Source: Deltaproteobacteria bacterium
GTDB lineage: Bacteria > Desulfobacterota > Desulfobacteria > Desulfobacterales > JAFDCJ01
Direction of reading: 5' to 3'
Length of the DNA: 10,401 bases
Assembly (NCBI GenBank): GCA_019310665.1
Contig: JAFDDW010000153.1
Span: forward strand, 1 to 10,401
A program made the position numbers and the translations under genes. This document shows positions 1 to 6,401 of this stretch, piece after piece (positions within the stretch are counted from its first letter, which is position 1; each line of letters starts with the position of its first letter). Below the pieces are notes generated by a model. It was not told the origin of the DNA, searched no databases, and saw only the letters and a program-made list of their open reading frames with translations.

Positions 1-475
1 CAGCGATAATACCGCTGCCCAGCATGCGCTCACCCTGGCACGGACTGCCGATAATGTTCTGCTCATCTGTCGCAGCGATACCCTTAAAATGGATGCCGTT
101 CATAAAGACCAGATCAAGCGGCAAACCAATATTATGTTGATGGCGAACACGGAAGTCTCCGGCTACAACGGTCAGGAGTTCGTCGAAAGTATTGAGGTGG
201 CAGCAAAGGATAAGGGTCGGCAAGATCTGGCGGTTGATGGGATTTTTCTTGCAATTGGCTGGCGACCCAACATATCCGCACTGAAGCTTGAGGTTCAAAA
301 AACGGCAGAAGGCTATTTGGAAACGAATGGAAAGCTGATGACATCGCTTCCCGGTCTATTCGCAGCAGGTGACGTTCGCGACACCGATATGAGTCAGGTG
401 CTGACCGCCTGTGCTGATGGAGCAAGGGCCGCCAAATATGCAGCCGAGTTTATCGAAAAATTTTCAGCTTCGTAA
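1..475 (+). CDS. Thioredoxin reductase-like flavoprotein, C-terminal part (5' truncated by window edge)
   Basis: The reading frame is open from base 2 to the TAA at 473-475, about 157 residues; the start, FAD-binding N-terminus and redox CxxC would lie to the left. What is visible is the second half of the NAD(P)H-binding domain, beginning just after the glycine loop (SDNTAAQHAL). The closing FAD-binding block follows: a GYLETNG-type strand and the diagnostic GLFAAGDVRDTDMSQVLTAC stretch near residues 118-137 of the visible part. This is the classic C-terminal signature of TrxB-type reductases, which pass electrons from a pyridine nucleotide through FAD to a small redox protein. The usual HRRxxFRA nucleotide-phosphate motif reads CRSDTLKM here, so NADPH specificity is doubtful. 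Several thioredoxin-fold genes lie downstream and are candidate partners. It converges with the GcvH-like gene, with about 197 bases between the two stops. Confidence 0.85.
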   Translation, partial: SDNTAAQHALTLARTADNVLLICRSDTLKMDAVHKDQIKRQTNIMLMANTEVSGYNGQEFVESIEVAAKDKGRQDLAVDGIFLAIGWRPNISALKLEVQKTAEGYLETNGKLMTSLPGLFAAGDVRDTDMSQVLTACADGARAAKYAAEFIEKFSAS

Positions 476-672
476 ACGATTTCATAAATACGATAACCTA
501 AAACCCGGATGAAATAACAAAATTAGTAGCGAAATGCCCTAAATGGGAGCCGGCGGTTGGCCCGTCAATTGGACGCCATTCGGACAGCCTCCGATAGCGC
601 TTCCATGTCCGGGATGTTATCAAAAGCGATGGTTTCATTTGCGGTTCATTTTTATTTACCAATCCGATTCTT
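476..672. other. Convergent intergenic region, no gene recognised
   Basis: This stretch separates the stops of the thioredoxin-reductase-like gene and the GcvH-like gene. Short open frames cross it on both strands, but none has a ribosome-binding site or a recognisable protein family. Only weak inverted repeats are present (for example a 5-bp CGCTT/AAGCG pair around 598-636), and there is no convincing terminator with a U-tract. It may hold decayed coding sequence, but I cannot show that. Confidence 0.4.
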
Positions 673-1182
673 TTATAATTTTTGTTCACGGATACCCGAG
701 TAAACCGCCTTACAAATACCGGAGACACCGCCTTTTAATCCTTCAGGATTTTTAAAACCATCTGAACCTTTTAGACACTCTTTGTATTCTTGAGCATCCG
801 CAAAATTCTGGCCGGTCTCGGCCTTGCCGGCATCCGTTTTTATTCTAAACAGCCAACCTTTACCATAGGGGTCTTGGGAGGTCAGTGAAAGGTTTTCCTT
901 TACTTCCGCATTAAAAGAGATAATCCCTTGAAGGGGTGTGTCGATATATAGGATTTTCCCCGTAATCACAAAGACAACATCCTGGCCTTGCTTGACCGAC
1001 ACGTTTTCGCCCACCAGCCAGTCCAGGTCATTGACCCCGCCGGCTAATACCAGGGCCGGCTCTGTGAAGCCAAAGACCATATCGTCGTCTTCCGGTTTGG
1101 CCCATAGTCCCTGTTTGGTATAATATTTTCTGTCCTCGGGGATTTCGACGCGCTGACCCAAAAATTTTTCTATAACCGCCAT
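673..1182 (-). CDS. GcvH-like lipoyl-carrier (biotinyl/lipoyl-fold) protein with C-terminal tail
   Basis: A 169-residue protein. Residues about 20-115 follow the glycine cleavage H-protein fold: WAKPEDDD, a VFGFTEPAL strand near 36-44, a candidate lipoyl lysine K76 in VITGKILYI, and the strong H-protein landmark DPYGKGWLF at 104-112. H proteins shuttle the lipoyl-bound aminomethyl group between glycine cleavage subunits; related lipoate-binding proteins serve other lipoyl pathways. No gcvP, gcvT or lipoate ligase is in the window, so its partner is unknown. The hairpin around K76 is one residue shorter than in canonical GcvH between the lysine and the following proline, and the ESVKA context is not conserved. 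Residues 116-169 are an extra tail with Cys136 and Cys157. The start at 1182 is supported by AGGGAG (1188-1193) five bases upstream. It is divergent from the CobW operon. Confidence 0.75.
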   Translation of the reverse strand: MAVIEKFLGQRVEIPEDRKYYTKQGLWAKPEDDDMVFGFTEPALVLAGGVNDLDWLVGENVSVKQGQDVVFVITGKILYIDTPLQGIISFNAEVKENLSLTSQDPYGKGWLFRIKTDAGKAETGQNFADAQEYKECLKGSDGFKNPEGLKGGVSGICKAVYSGIREQKL

Positions 1183-1187
1183 TTTTT

Positions 1188-1193
1188 CTCCCT
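1188..1193 (-). promoter_or_regulatory. Ribosome binding site of the GcvH-like gene
   Basis: On the minus strand AGGGAG lies five bases before the ATG at 1182, which fixes the start of the GcvH-like protein. Confidence 0.6.
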
Positions 1194-1296
1194 ATTCCTT
1201 TTTTACATCGAGTGGTTATTCAGATAAAGCCGATCGACTGTCAGGTATAGCAAATTATATCTGAGCCAGAAAACCTGTCCGGGACTCATTTTATTG

Positions 1297-1325
1297 TGTA
1301 TACTCACATCGTCACATGTTGACAA
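1297..1325 (-). promoter_or_regulatory. Candidate sigma-70 promoter for the GcvH-like gene
   Basis: Reading the minus strand, TTGTCA (1325-1320) is followed after exactly 17 bases by TATACA (1302-1297). These match the -35 and -10 consensus at five and four of six positions. It would give a leader of roughly 110 bases before the ATG at 1182. This is sequence-only evidence. Confidence 0.4.
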
Positions 1326-1376
1326 GCTTTTACTGTCAATCGTCCCGGGTTGGTCAAAAAATCATCCTTCGGTTGA

Positions 1377-1405
1377 TTGACGGGTGGCATGACTTATCTT
1401 AAAGT
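1377..1405 (+). promoter_or_regulatory. Candidate sigma-70 promoter for the CobW operon
   Basis: TTGACG (1377-1382), a 17-base spacer, then TAAAGT (1400-1405), ending 28 bases before the CobW start. The -35 box is the right arm of an inverted repeat, GTCAATC (1335-1341) / GATTGAC (1375-1381), which could be an operator. The prediction is from sequence only. Confidence 0.4.
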
Positions 1406-1420
1406 TTATGCAATATGAAC

Positions 1421-1426
1421 AGGAGG
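1421..1426 (+). promoter_or_regulatory. Strong ribosome binding site of the CobW-family gene
   Basis: A perfect AGGAGG lies seven bases before the ATG at 1434. It sets the start and suggests high expression. Confidence 0.75.
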
Positions 1427-1433
1427 TAACCAT

Positions 1434-2579
1434 ATGAGCACTCCCAGGAAGCTGTCTGTTAAAAAGCCCGTGAAACTGATATTTTCCGGTGGATTCTTAG
1501 GTTCTGGAAAAACGACTGCTTTAGCCGAACTTGCAAAACGCTTAATTTATAGAGGAATGCGGGTGGGGTTCATCACCAATGACCAGAGCGAAAACCTGGT
1601 TGACACTATCATCGTAAGGCAAATGCTGACGGATCTCGGCGTTCCGGTAGAAGAAGTGGTCAAAGGCTGTTTTTGCTGTAAATTTGATGAGCTGATTGAG
1701 CATGTTGAAAAAATACTGGCCCACAACCCCGATGTTTTAATGGGTGAGCCGGTCGGAAGCTGCACTGATTTTGTGGCGGCGGTCGCCAATCCGATAAAAA
1801 TACAGTACCGTGACGCTTTTCGTTTCGCCCCGTTTTCTATTATGGTTGACCCGGACCGCGTGCGTTCGTTGATATTAAATGAAACCCGAACCGACTTCCC
1901 GGAAGATGTTGCCTACCTGTTCGGCAAACAGATGGAAGAAGCCGACACCATTGTGCTCAATAAAGTTGATCTACTGACCGCAAAAGAATCGAATCGGCTG
2001 TTGGCCGCCATCGGCGATCGTTATCCGGGGAAAAAGCTGATGGCGGTCTCCGCCAAAGAAGGTACCGGAATGGATGAGTGGCTTGATGATCTCATTTCGG
2101 GCAGACCGGGCGCCAACACGGTCTTAAGCCAGATCGATTACGATCGCTATGCAAACGCTGAGGCGGTTTTGGGTTGGCTGAATGCCGCCGTTAAGTTGAC
2201 CACTGATGAACAGTTTGACCCCGGTCAACTGATGATTTCCCTGGCGACCAAGCTCCGTGATAGATTTAAGCTCGACAAAGGGGAAATCGGCCATCTGAAA
2301 TTCGTTTTTACCAGCGCCGGACAATCCATGTGGGCCAACCTGACCGATCTTACGGCCGAACCCGGTATCGGAGGAGAAGAGCTCGGCCGGTTATCCCGGG
2401 GAACGCTGATCATTAACGCCCGGGTCAGACTTGAGCCCGAGGACCTGGAAGCCATTGTGCGCGATTCCCTGAACACGGTTTGCACGGATATGCAAGTACA
2501 GCCTGAAATCGACGATCTGCAGTGTTTTAGCCCTGCCTACCCCGAACCAACGCACATTATACGTGAGCCGGTAGAGTGA
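1434..2579 (+). CDS. CobW/HypB/UreG-family GTPase (G3E metal or corrinoid chaperone)
   Basis: A 381-residue protein. A Walker A loop GGFLGSGKTT spans residues 19-28, with K26 as the phosphate-binding lysine. The signature metal-binding CxCC of the COG0523/CobW group is GCFCC with C79, C81 and C82. GEPVGSC follows, then the guanine-specificity motif NKVD at 176-179. G3E GTPases use GTP hydrolysis to deliver metals or to support metallo-cofactor enzymes in the cytoplasm. The C-terminal part (about 230-381) does not look like the usual CobW_C domain and the protein is longer than typical family members of 310-350 residues. A specific subfamily with a different C-terminal module is therefore likely. 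It is the first gene of an operon; the next gene encodes a thioredoxin-fold protein 32 bases downstream. Corrinoid context elsewhere in the window favours a role with cobalt or corrinoid proteins, but zinc or another metal is possible. Confidence 0.85.
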   Translation: MSTPRKLSVKKPVKLIFSGGFLGSGKTTALAELAKRLIYRGMRVGFITNDQSENLVDTIIVRQMLTDLGVPVEEVVKGCFCCKFDELIEHVEKILAHNPDVLMGEPVGSCTDFVAAVANPIKIQYRDAFRFAPFSIMVDPDRVRSLILNETRTDFPEDVAYLFGKQMEEADTIVLNKVDLLTAKESNRLLAAIGDRYPGKKLMAVSAKEGTGMDEWLDDLISGRPGANTVLSQIDYDRYANAEAVLGWLNAAVKLTTDEQFDPGQLMISLATKLRDRFKLDKGEIGHLKFVFTSAGQSMWANLTDLTAEPGIGGEELGRLSRGTLIINARVRLEPEDLEAIVRDSLNTVCTDMQVQPEIDDLQCFSPAYPEPTHIIREPVE

Positions 2580-2611
2580 CGATGGATTAACGCAAAAGGA
2601 GATGATCCCTT

Positions 2612-2857
2612 ATGGTGCATATTGAAGTCATCGGTCTTGAACCGCCGTGCAAGAAATGTAACGAGCTTCTGGAAAACGCCAAAAAGGCTGTCGAAGAAAC
2701 GGGTATCCAAGCCGAGATAGTTAAAAAATGGACCCTTTCTGAGGAAATACGCGAAAAATACGGACTACTTCTCAGCCCCGCCCTGGTCATCGAAGGGGTC
2801 GTGGTCGCCCAGGGCAAGGTCTACAAACCGGAACGAATTGCTGATATTCTCAAATGA
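2612..2857 (+). CDS. Small thioredoxin-fold redox protein (CxxC)
   Basis: An 81-residue protein with the compact single-domain layout of the TM0996-like/thioredoxin_3 family: strand HIEVIGL, then the redox motif C13-K-K-C16 at the start of helix 1. A KYGLLLSPALVIEG segment supplies the cis-proline (P56) that packs against the active site. Length matches the family (about 75-85 residues). Such proteins are cytoplasmic dithiol carriers usually reduced by a thioredoxin-reductase-like flavoprotein; one lies at the left of this window. GGAG lies 10 bases before the ATG, which is an acceptable but loose spacing. The TGA stop overlaps the ATG of the next gene (ATGA), indicating translational coupling. 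The pairing with CobW suggests it keeps cysteines or a metal centre of a client reduced; that is inference. Confidence 0.85.
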   Translation: MVHIEVIGLEPPCKKCNELLENAKKAVEETGIQAEIVKKWTLSEEIREKYGLLLSPALVIEGVVVAQGKVYKPERIADILK

Positions 2858-3153
2858 AAAAAACGGAATATTTAAGTTTTGGCGCCCAAGACTGGTATGA
2901 ACGGAGACAGCGTCTCACACAGGATGGCCGCCACCGGGAAGCGATTGAAGCCTTAAACCAGGCCATTGCCAAGGATCCCGCCTGGGCCGAAGCCTATTTT
3001 GTAAGGGGCGCCTGCTATTATACCCTTGGCCGGTAAGAACAGGCCAGGGATGATATAGATGCAGCAGCGATATTAGGTTGTCGGGATGCCCAATTCTGGA
3101 GTAAACACTCTATTCCTCTGTTAACAATTAGCGCTGATGACCGGCAGGAATAA
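2854..3153 (+). pseudogene. TPR-repeat protein interrupted by an in-frame TAA
   Basis: The frame starts at the ATG overlapping the previous stop and runs 60 codons to a TAA at 3034-3036. It then continues in the same frame for 38 more codons to a second TAA at 3151-3153. The first part contains a clear tetratricopeptide repeat (GRHREAIEALNQAI, then DPAWAEAYFVRGACYYTLGR). The sequence after the stop resumes the next TPR helix exactly where expected (EQARDDIDAAAILG). The TAA occupies the position where TPRs normally have an aromatic residue, so a single TAT/TAC to TAA change explains it. The product is either a 60-residue truncated TPR or a decayed gene; a base-calling error is also possible. 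TPRs mediate protein-protein contacts. It is the last gene of the CobW operon and nearly abuts the convergent gene at 3165. Confidence 0.7.
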
Positions 3154-3164
3154 GGTGATGCTAT

Positions 3165-3818
3165 CTATAGACGCTCCAAACCGGTAATAACCCCGTGGCA
3201 GCGGCAGGCCGTGCTCAGCAAGATTGGACCGGTAGTTTGCGCAACGGTTGCCTTCATCTCAAGCAGCTGTTCCGCACGATAGCCTCCGATACCTGGCCCC
3301 AACTGGTAACTCCTTATATTAAGCGAATTAAACGGCTTAAATGATAAATTTAAAAGCAGGTCATACATGTTTTGGTGACGCATTTTGCGGGTAATACTGC
3401 AGATATCCCGGGGTTCGTCACAATCTTCGGGACACCTGAAATCGGCATGACTGACGTACAGATTTCCTTCGGAGCCACGGATGGGATTGGGAACCAACAC
3501 CTCGATTTCAGAAGGCAACGGTATCCGTCTTAGCCTATCCGTTCCCAGATGCAACAGAATCCACTCGGCCGCCAGATGAACGGGCAGCGCCGGTATAATC
3601 CAATCCGGTTTGCGGCCCTTTTTTAGATGTGTTTCCAAAAATTTTACGCCATCGGAAACTCTGAGCGTGGCAGCAGGACCCTTACACTTCAGAAGATTTT
3701 TCTCTACGGGGTCGACCAGGACAAAATGACTGTCTTTGAGGGTCTCCGACAATCTTGTAAAAGCAATATTTCCAAAATGGCCCAGACCTATAATCCATAT
3801 CTCTTCCATGATGACCAA
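3165..3818 (-). CDS. Conserved-looking protein of unknown function, Rossmann-like N-terminus and Cys motifs
   Basis: A 217-residue protein from a TTG start at 3818, or 214 residues from the ATG at 3809. AGG seven bases upstream favours the TTG slightly. The N-terminus is a strand-glycine loop-helix of Rossmann type (IWIIGLGHFG at 7-16), followed by an acidic strand end (VLVDP at 33-37). This resembles NAD-binding TrkA-N/dehydrogenase folds. The middle holds FRCPEDCDEPRDIC with C129, C133 and C140, and the C-terminus holds TACRCHG with C205, C207 and H208. Together these could form a metal or redox site. I do not recognise a characterised family. It is the last gene of the B12-binding/meaB operon, 44 bases after the pentapeptide-repeat gene. 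A function connected with that operon is possible but unproven. Confidence 0.65.
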   Translation of the reverse strand: MVIMEEIWIIGLGHFGNIAFTRLSETLKDSHFVLVDPVEKNLLKCKGPAATLRVSDGVKFLETHLKKGRKPDWIIPALPVHLAAEWILLHLGTDRLRRIPLPSEIEVLVPNPIRGSEGNLYVSHADFRCPEDCDEPRDICSITRKMRHQNMYDLLLNLSFKPFNSLNIRSYQLGPGIGGYRAEQLLEMKATVAQTTGPILLSTACRCHGVITGLERL

Positions 3819-3862
3819 TCTAATACCTGATGACAGGACGAATCACCACCTTAACGGACATC

Positions 3863-4570
3863 TTAATGTCGGTCGAAAGTGCATTCGCGCCAATACGCTT
3901 CATGAAAATTTTTCGGGTCTAAATCAGTATTCTGAAAATTTACATTTTCCAGCCTGGCGGCGGTAAAATCAACTTCGCTAAAACCTGAACCGCTGAAATC
4001 TGTGTTGAATATTTGTGCTTTGCGAAAATCGATTTTTTTTAATGAAGCATTGCTAAAGTCCGCCAACTGGATAGTGCTTGCGGTGAATTTAATCCGGGAT
4101 AGTTCTGAGGATGACCATGTTGAAAACCTCAAGTTGGTACCCGTAAGATTGACTCTGCGCAGCACCGCATTACCGAGATAGGCATTGTGGAAAAATGCAC
4201 CATTAAAATCATCGTCTGACATAATGGTATCGGACATATCGCAAAATTGAAGATTGGCTTGAGTCAGTTGGTTGTTATCAAACCTGACCCCTTTCAGGAT
4301 GCTCCATTGCATATGGGCTTGATGAAACCGGCAACCATGCAAATCGGCCTGCTTCAGGTTGGCCGTTCTTAAATTGGCGTGACTAAAGTCGACGTCTTCG
4401 AGAACCGCCATTTTCAAAACAACACCAAATAAATCACGGTTTGACAAGTCGCACTCTCGCAGGATGGCCCTGCACCCAAGGGTTCCCCCGGATTTCAGCC
4501 ACCGGCGATGGTCATCCAAGATCTGTTCGAGTTCATCGGAAGGGAGCTTTTTCCATGTCTTTTCTTGCAT
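3863..4570 (-). CDS. Pentapeptide-repeat protein
   Basis: A 235-residue protein. The N-terminal segment (about 1-35) is helical with a short WLKSGGTLGCRA motif often seen before pentapeptide domains. From about residue 38 to the end the chain is almost entirely A(D/N)LxX-type pentapeptides, such as CDLSN, VDFSH, ANLRT, ANLKQ, ADLHG, VNLTG, ADFSN and VDFTA. These build a right-handed quadrilateral beta-helix. No signal peptide or membrane segment is visible, so it is probably cytoplasmic. The domain is a structural scaffold; some members mimic DNA and bind gyrase, but nothing here identifies a target. The ATG at 4570 has no good Shine-Dalgarno, so expression may depend on coupling to upstream genes. 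It starts 39 bases after the frame-restored end of the zinc-ribbon gene and precedes the unknown gene in the same operon. Confidence 0.85.
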   Translation of the reverse strand: MQEKTWKKLPSDELEQILDDHRRWLKSGGTLGCRAILRECDLSNRDLFGVVLKMAVLEDVDFSHANLRTANLKQADLHGCRFHQAHMQWSILKGVRFDNNQLTQANLQFCDMSDTIMSDDDFNGAFFHNAYLGNAVLRRVNLTGTNLRFSTWSSSELSRIKFTASTIQLADFSNASLKKIDFRKAQIFNTDFSGSGFSEVDFTAARLENVNFQNTDLDPKNFHEAYWRECTFDRH

Positions 4571-4609
4571 AATATTGTAGGACGGGCAGTGGAGCCAAAA
4601 GGTTACACA

Positions 4610-4784
4610 TTAATTGGATGGGGATTGAATTTTTTCATTCTCCATGCGCTCATCTTTTTGGATGGTGATAAAACGCCCGCCGCAGTCCTGGCTTTTCTTC
4701 TTCGTCACCAATCCGACACGAAACATTGAATGTTACCTGAAAACCGGTTCGCTTCCCGCAATGAGGGCAAAACTTGGTTGGCAT
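4610..4784 (-). CDS. Small zinc-ribbon protein with an apparent +1 frameshift
   Basis: Begins at the ATG at 4784, five bases after the meaB stop; the meaB terminus supplies a GAGGGG ribosome-binding site. The literal frame gives 44 residues (to 4650), starting MPTKFCPHCGKR with the first zinc knuckle C6-x2-C9 and another Cys at 23. After the EEE at residues 28-30 the literal frame becomes unremarkable. Dropping one base of the AAAA run at 4693-4696 instead gives SQDCGGRFITIQKDE, a typical second half of a zinc ribbon. That frame runs to a TAA ending at 4610, about 57 residues in all. The real gene is therefore probably 57 residues and carries a 1-base insertion, a sequencing error or a recoding site. 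Likely a nucleic-acid or protein-binding ribbon; its partner is unknown. Confidence 0.55.
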
Positions 4785-4788
4785 GCAA

Positions 4789-5787
4789 TCACCCCTCATA
4801 GTCCGATTCTGAAAAGCACAGATCATGCAGATAAAGAAGTTTATGTGCTGCAACAGTTGGTCCGGTTATCCCCTTTTCAACCGATTTAACGATATTCGGC
4901 AGGGATTTTCCTACACCCGGGTTTTTATAAAAACGATCGATCAACCCTTCTTCCACCAGCGCCCACATCCAGTCAAGGGCCTGCTTTCTGCGTTTGTCAG
5001 CCAATTCACCCGAACTCTCAAGCTTTTTCCTGTGGTCCAAAATGGTTTGCCAGATTTCGTCAATTCCGTCCAGGGTAACCGCGCTGCAGGTGAGCACCGG
5101 GGGAGACCAGATCTTAGATGAAGGCGTTAAAAGATTCAGTGCCTTTTCATACTCGATCTTTGCTTTTCGGGCATGCTCGATATTGTTTCCATCGGCTTTG
5201 TTAATGGCAATGGTATCCGCCAGTTCGAGAACGCCTTTTTTAATCCCCTGCAGTTCGTCTCCAGCTCCGGCCAACATCAGCACGAGAAAAAAATCGACCA
5301 TGGATGCCACTGTGGTTTCTGATTGACCCACGCCTACTGTCTCCACAATAATGATGTCAAATCCGGCCGCTTCACAAACAATCATGGTTTCTCTGGTCCG
5401 CCGGGTGACGCCTCCCAATGTGCCGCCGGATGGGGATGGTCGGATGAAGGCCTGTTGCTCGAGCGAAAGCCTTTCCATACGCGTCTTGTCGCCCATGATG
5501 CTGCCGCCGCTTTTGGAACTGCTGGGATCGACCGCAAGCACCGCTACCCGATGACTTTGCTTGACCAACTGCAGTCCGAAACTTTCGATGTACGTGCTCT
5601 TTCCGACACCCGGTACACCCGTTATGCCGATGCGTACAGCCTTGCCTGTATGGGGCAGGAGCGCATCGACGATGGTTTTGGCTATATCCTGATGCGAGGG
5701 GAGTGAGCTTTCAATCAAGGTGATCGTTTTGGCAACGATGCGCCTGTTTTTTGCTAAAACACCGTCAATGTATTCTTGAGTTTGCAT
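4789..5787 (-). CDS. meaB: MeaB/ArgK-family G-protein chaperone of adenosylcobamide-dependent mutases
   Basis: A 332-residue protein, the usual family length. The Walker A loop GVPGVGKST spans 57-65. The family motifs AVDPSSSKSGGSIMGDKTRM (86-105) and RPSPSGGTLGG follow, then the switch region ETVGVGQSE (149-157), AGAGDELQGIKKG, and the guanine-specificity motif NKAD (196-199). A C-terminal helical dimerisation arm completes the protein. MeaB couples GTP hydrolysis to loading adenosylcobalamin onto methylmalonyl-CoA mutase or a relative, and to ejecting damaged cofactor. The annotation as an arginine kinase (ArgK) is historical. It lies 19 bases downstream of a B12-binding-domain gene, the typical partner arrangement for split mutases, but the mutase large subunit is not in the window. 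The ATG at 5787 has no strong Shine-Dalgarno, so coupling to the upstream gene is likely. Confidence 0.93.
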   Translation of the reverse strand: MQTQEYIDGVLAKNRRIVAKTITLIESSLPSHQDIAKTIVDALLPHTGKAVRIGITGVPGVGKSTYIESFGLQLVKQSHRVAVLAVDPSSSKSGGSIMGDKTRMERLSLEQQAFIRPSPSGGTLGGVTRRTRETMIVCEAAGFDIIIVETVGVGQSETTVASMVDFFLVLMLAGAGDELQGIKKGVLELADTIAINKADGNNIEHARKAKIEYEKALNLLTPSSKIWSPPVLTCSAVTLDGIDEIWQTILDHRKKLESSGELADKRRKQALDWMWALVEEGLIDRFYKNPGVGKSLPNIVKSVEKGITGPTVAAHKLLYLHDLCFSESDYEG

Positions 5788-5806
5788 GCTAACTACCGTT
5801 TCACTG

Positions 5807-6238
5807 TTATTCGAATAAGTCTAAGAGTCTATTTACCGCTTCCTTATCTATCCGTACTGAATTTAAAATTTGATCGACACCAGCACTATAGATAAAATCA
5901 TAATCAGATCGGGGTATGGCACCTCCAACTAAAATTCTAATATTTTCAGCTTGCTCTGCCTTGAGCGCCCTGGCCAGTTCCATGACAAGCTCTTTATGGT
6001 TGTTTTCAATGCTTAAAAAACAGATAATGTGGACATCATTTTCAATCGCCATCCGGGCAGTTCCCCGGGCCGTCTGATGCAGCGGACCTATATCTACATC
6101 AAAACCCGTTTCGGCAAAAAGGGTCGCAAGCAGCCTGGTATCCTGATTGTGACGCTTTTTGCCCATACTGCTGACCAGAATTCTCGGCCTCCGCCCTTCC
6201 CTTTTAACAAATTTTTCAATTTTCTGGTCGATCAACAT
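5807..6238 (-). CDS. Stand-alone B12-binding domain protein (mutase small-subunit type)
   Basis: A 143-residue protein covering one cobalamin-binding Rossmann domain, similar in size to the small subunits of split acyl-CoA mutases. Landmarks are RILVSSMGKKRHNQD (19-33), a GFDVDIGPLHQT strand (45-56), CFLSIENNH (73-81), and the late glycine motif VGGAIPRSD (104-112) followed by SAGVDQIL. In this family a DxHxxG loop supplies the histidine that replaces dimethylbenzimidazole as cobalt ligand. Here His30 is kept, but the Asp is Lys28 and the Gly is Asp33. Base-off binding may thus be altered or the protein may have drifted to another role. It is followed directly by meaB. It is the first gene of the minus-strand operon that runs to 3165, and divergent from the thioredoxin-like gene at 6491. 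Confidence 0.85.
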   Translation of the reverse strand: MLIDQKIEKFVKREGRRPRILVSSMGKKRHNQDTRLLATLFAETGFDVDIGPLHQTARGTARMAIENDVHIICFLSIENNHKELVMELARALKAEQAENIRILVGGAIPRSDYDFIYSAGVDQILNSVRIDKEAVNRLLDLFE

Positions 6239-6246
6239 AATCTTTA

Positions 6247-6275
6247 TATCTATTTAAAAGCGAAAAAAATGTCAA
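6247..6275 (-). promoter_or_regulatory. Tentative promoter of the B12-binding/meaB operon, overlapping a palindrome
   Basis: On the minus strand a perfect TTGACA (6275-6270) is followed after 17 bases by TAGATA (6252-6247), a poor -10. An alternative TATAAA (6248-6243) has a 21-base spacer. The -35 overlaps the inverted repeat TCAAC-TT-GTTGA (6272-6283). The start codon at 6238 is so close that the transcript would be almost leaderless, so this call is weak. Confidence 0.25.
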
Positions 6276-6401
6276 CTTGTTGATATTCGCATATGCAATC
6301 GATTTCACATGTCGTATACGGTATCTTTTTTGTTGAGCTCACAAGACCATCCACATCCCTGAATCCCGTTGAAATTTTACAATTACTATGTTATTCGGTT
6401 C

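Noticed and set aside
498..755. Small open frames on both strands across the reductase/GcvH intergenic region
   Set aside because: They have no ribosome-binding sites and no recognisable family, and they overlap the GcvH-like 3' end.
1386..1400. Sigma-54 promoter (TGGCATGACTTATCT) upstream of CobW
   Set aside because: The -24 half is fair, but the -12 half lacks TTGC at the right spacing. A sigma-70-type pair fits better.
3034..3036. Recoding (pyrrolysine or selenocysteine) at the TPR stop
   Set aside because: The codon is TAA, used for neither amino acid; a nonsense mutation at an aromatic codon is simpler.
4785..4853. Earlier start for the zinc-ribbon protein at 4853
   Set aside because: It lies inside the meaB 3' end in another frame. 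The ATG at 4784 follows a GAGGGG ribosome-binding site and begins just before the first zinc knuckle.
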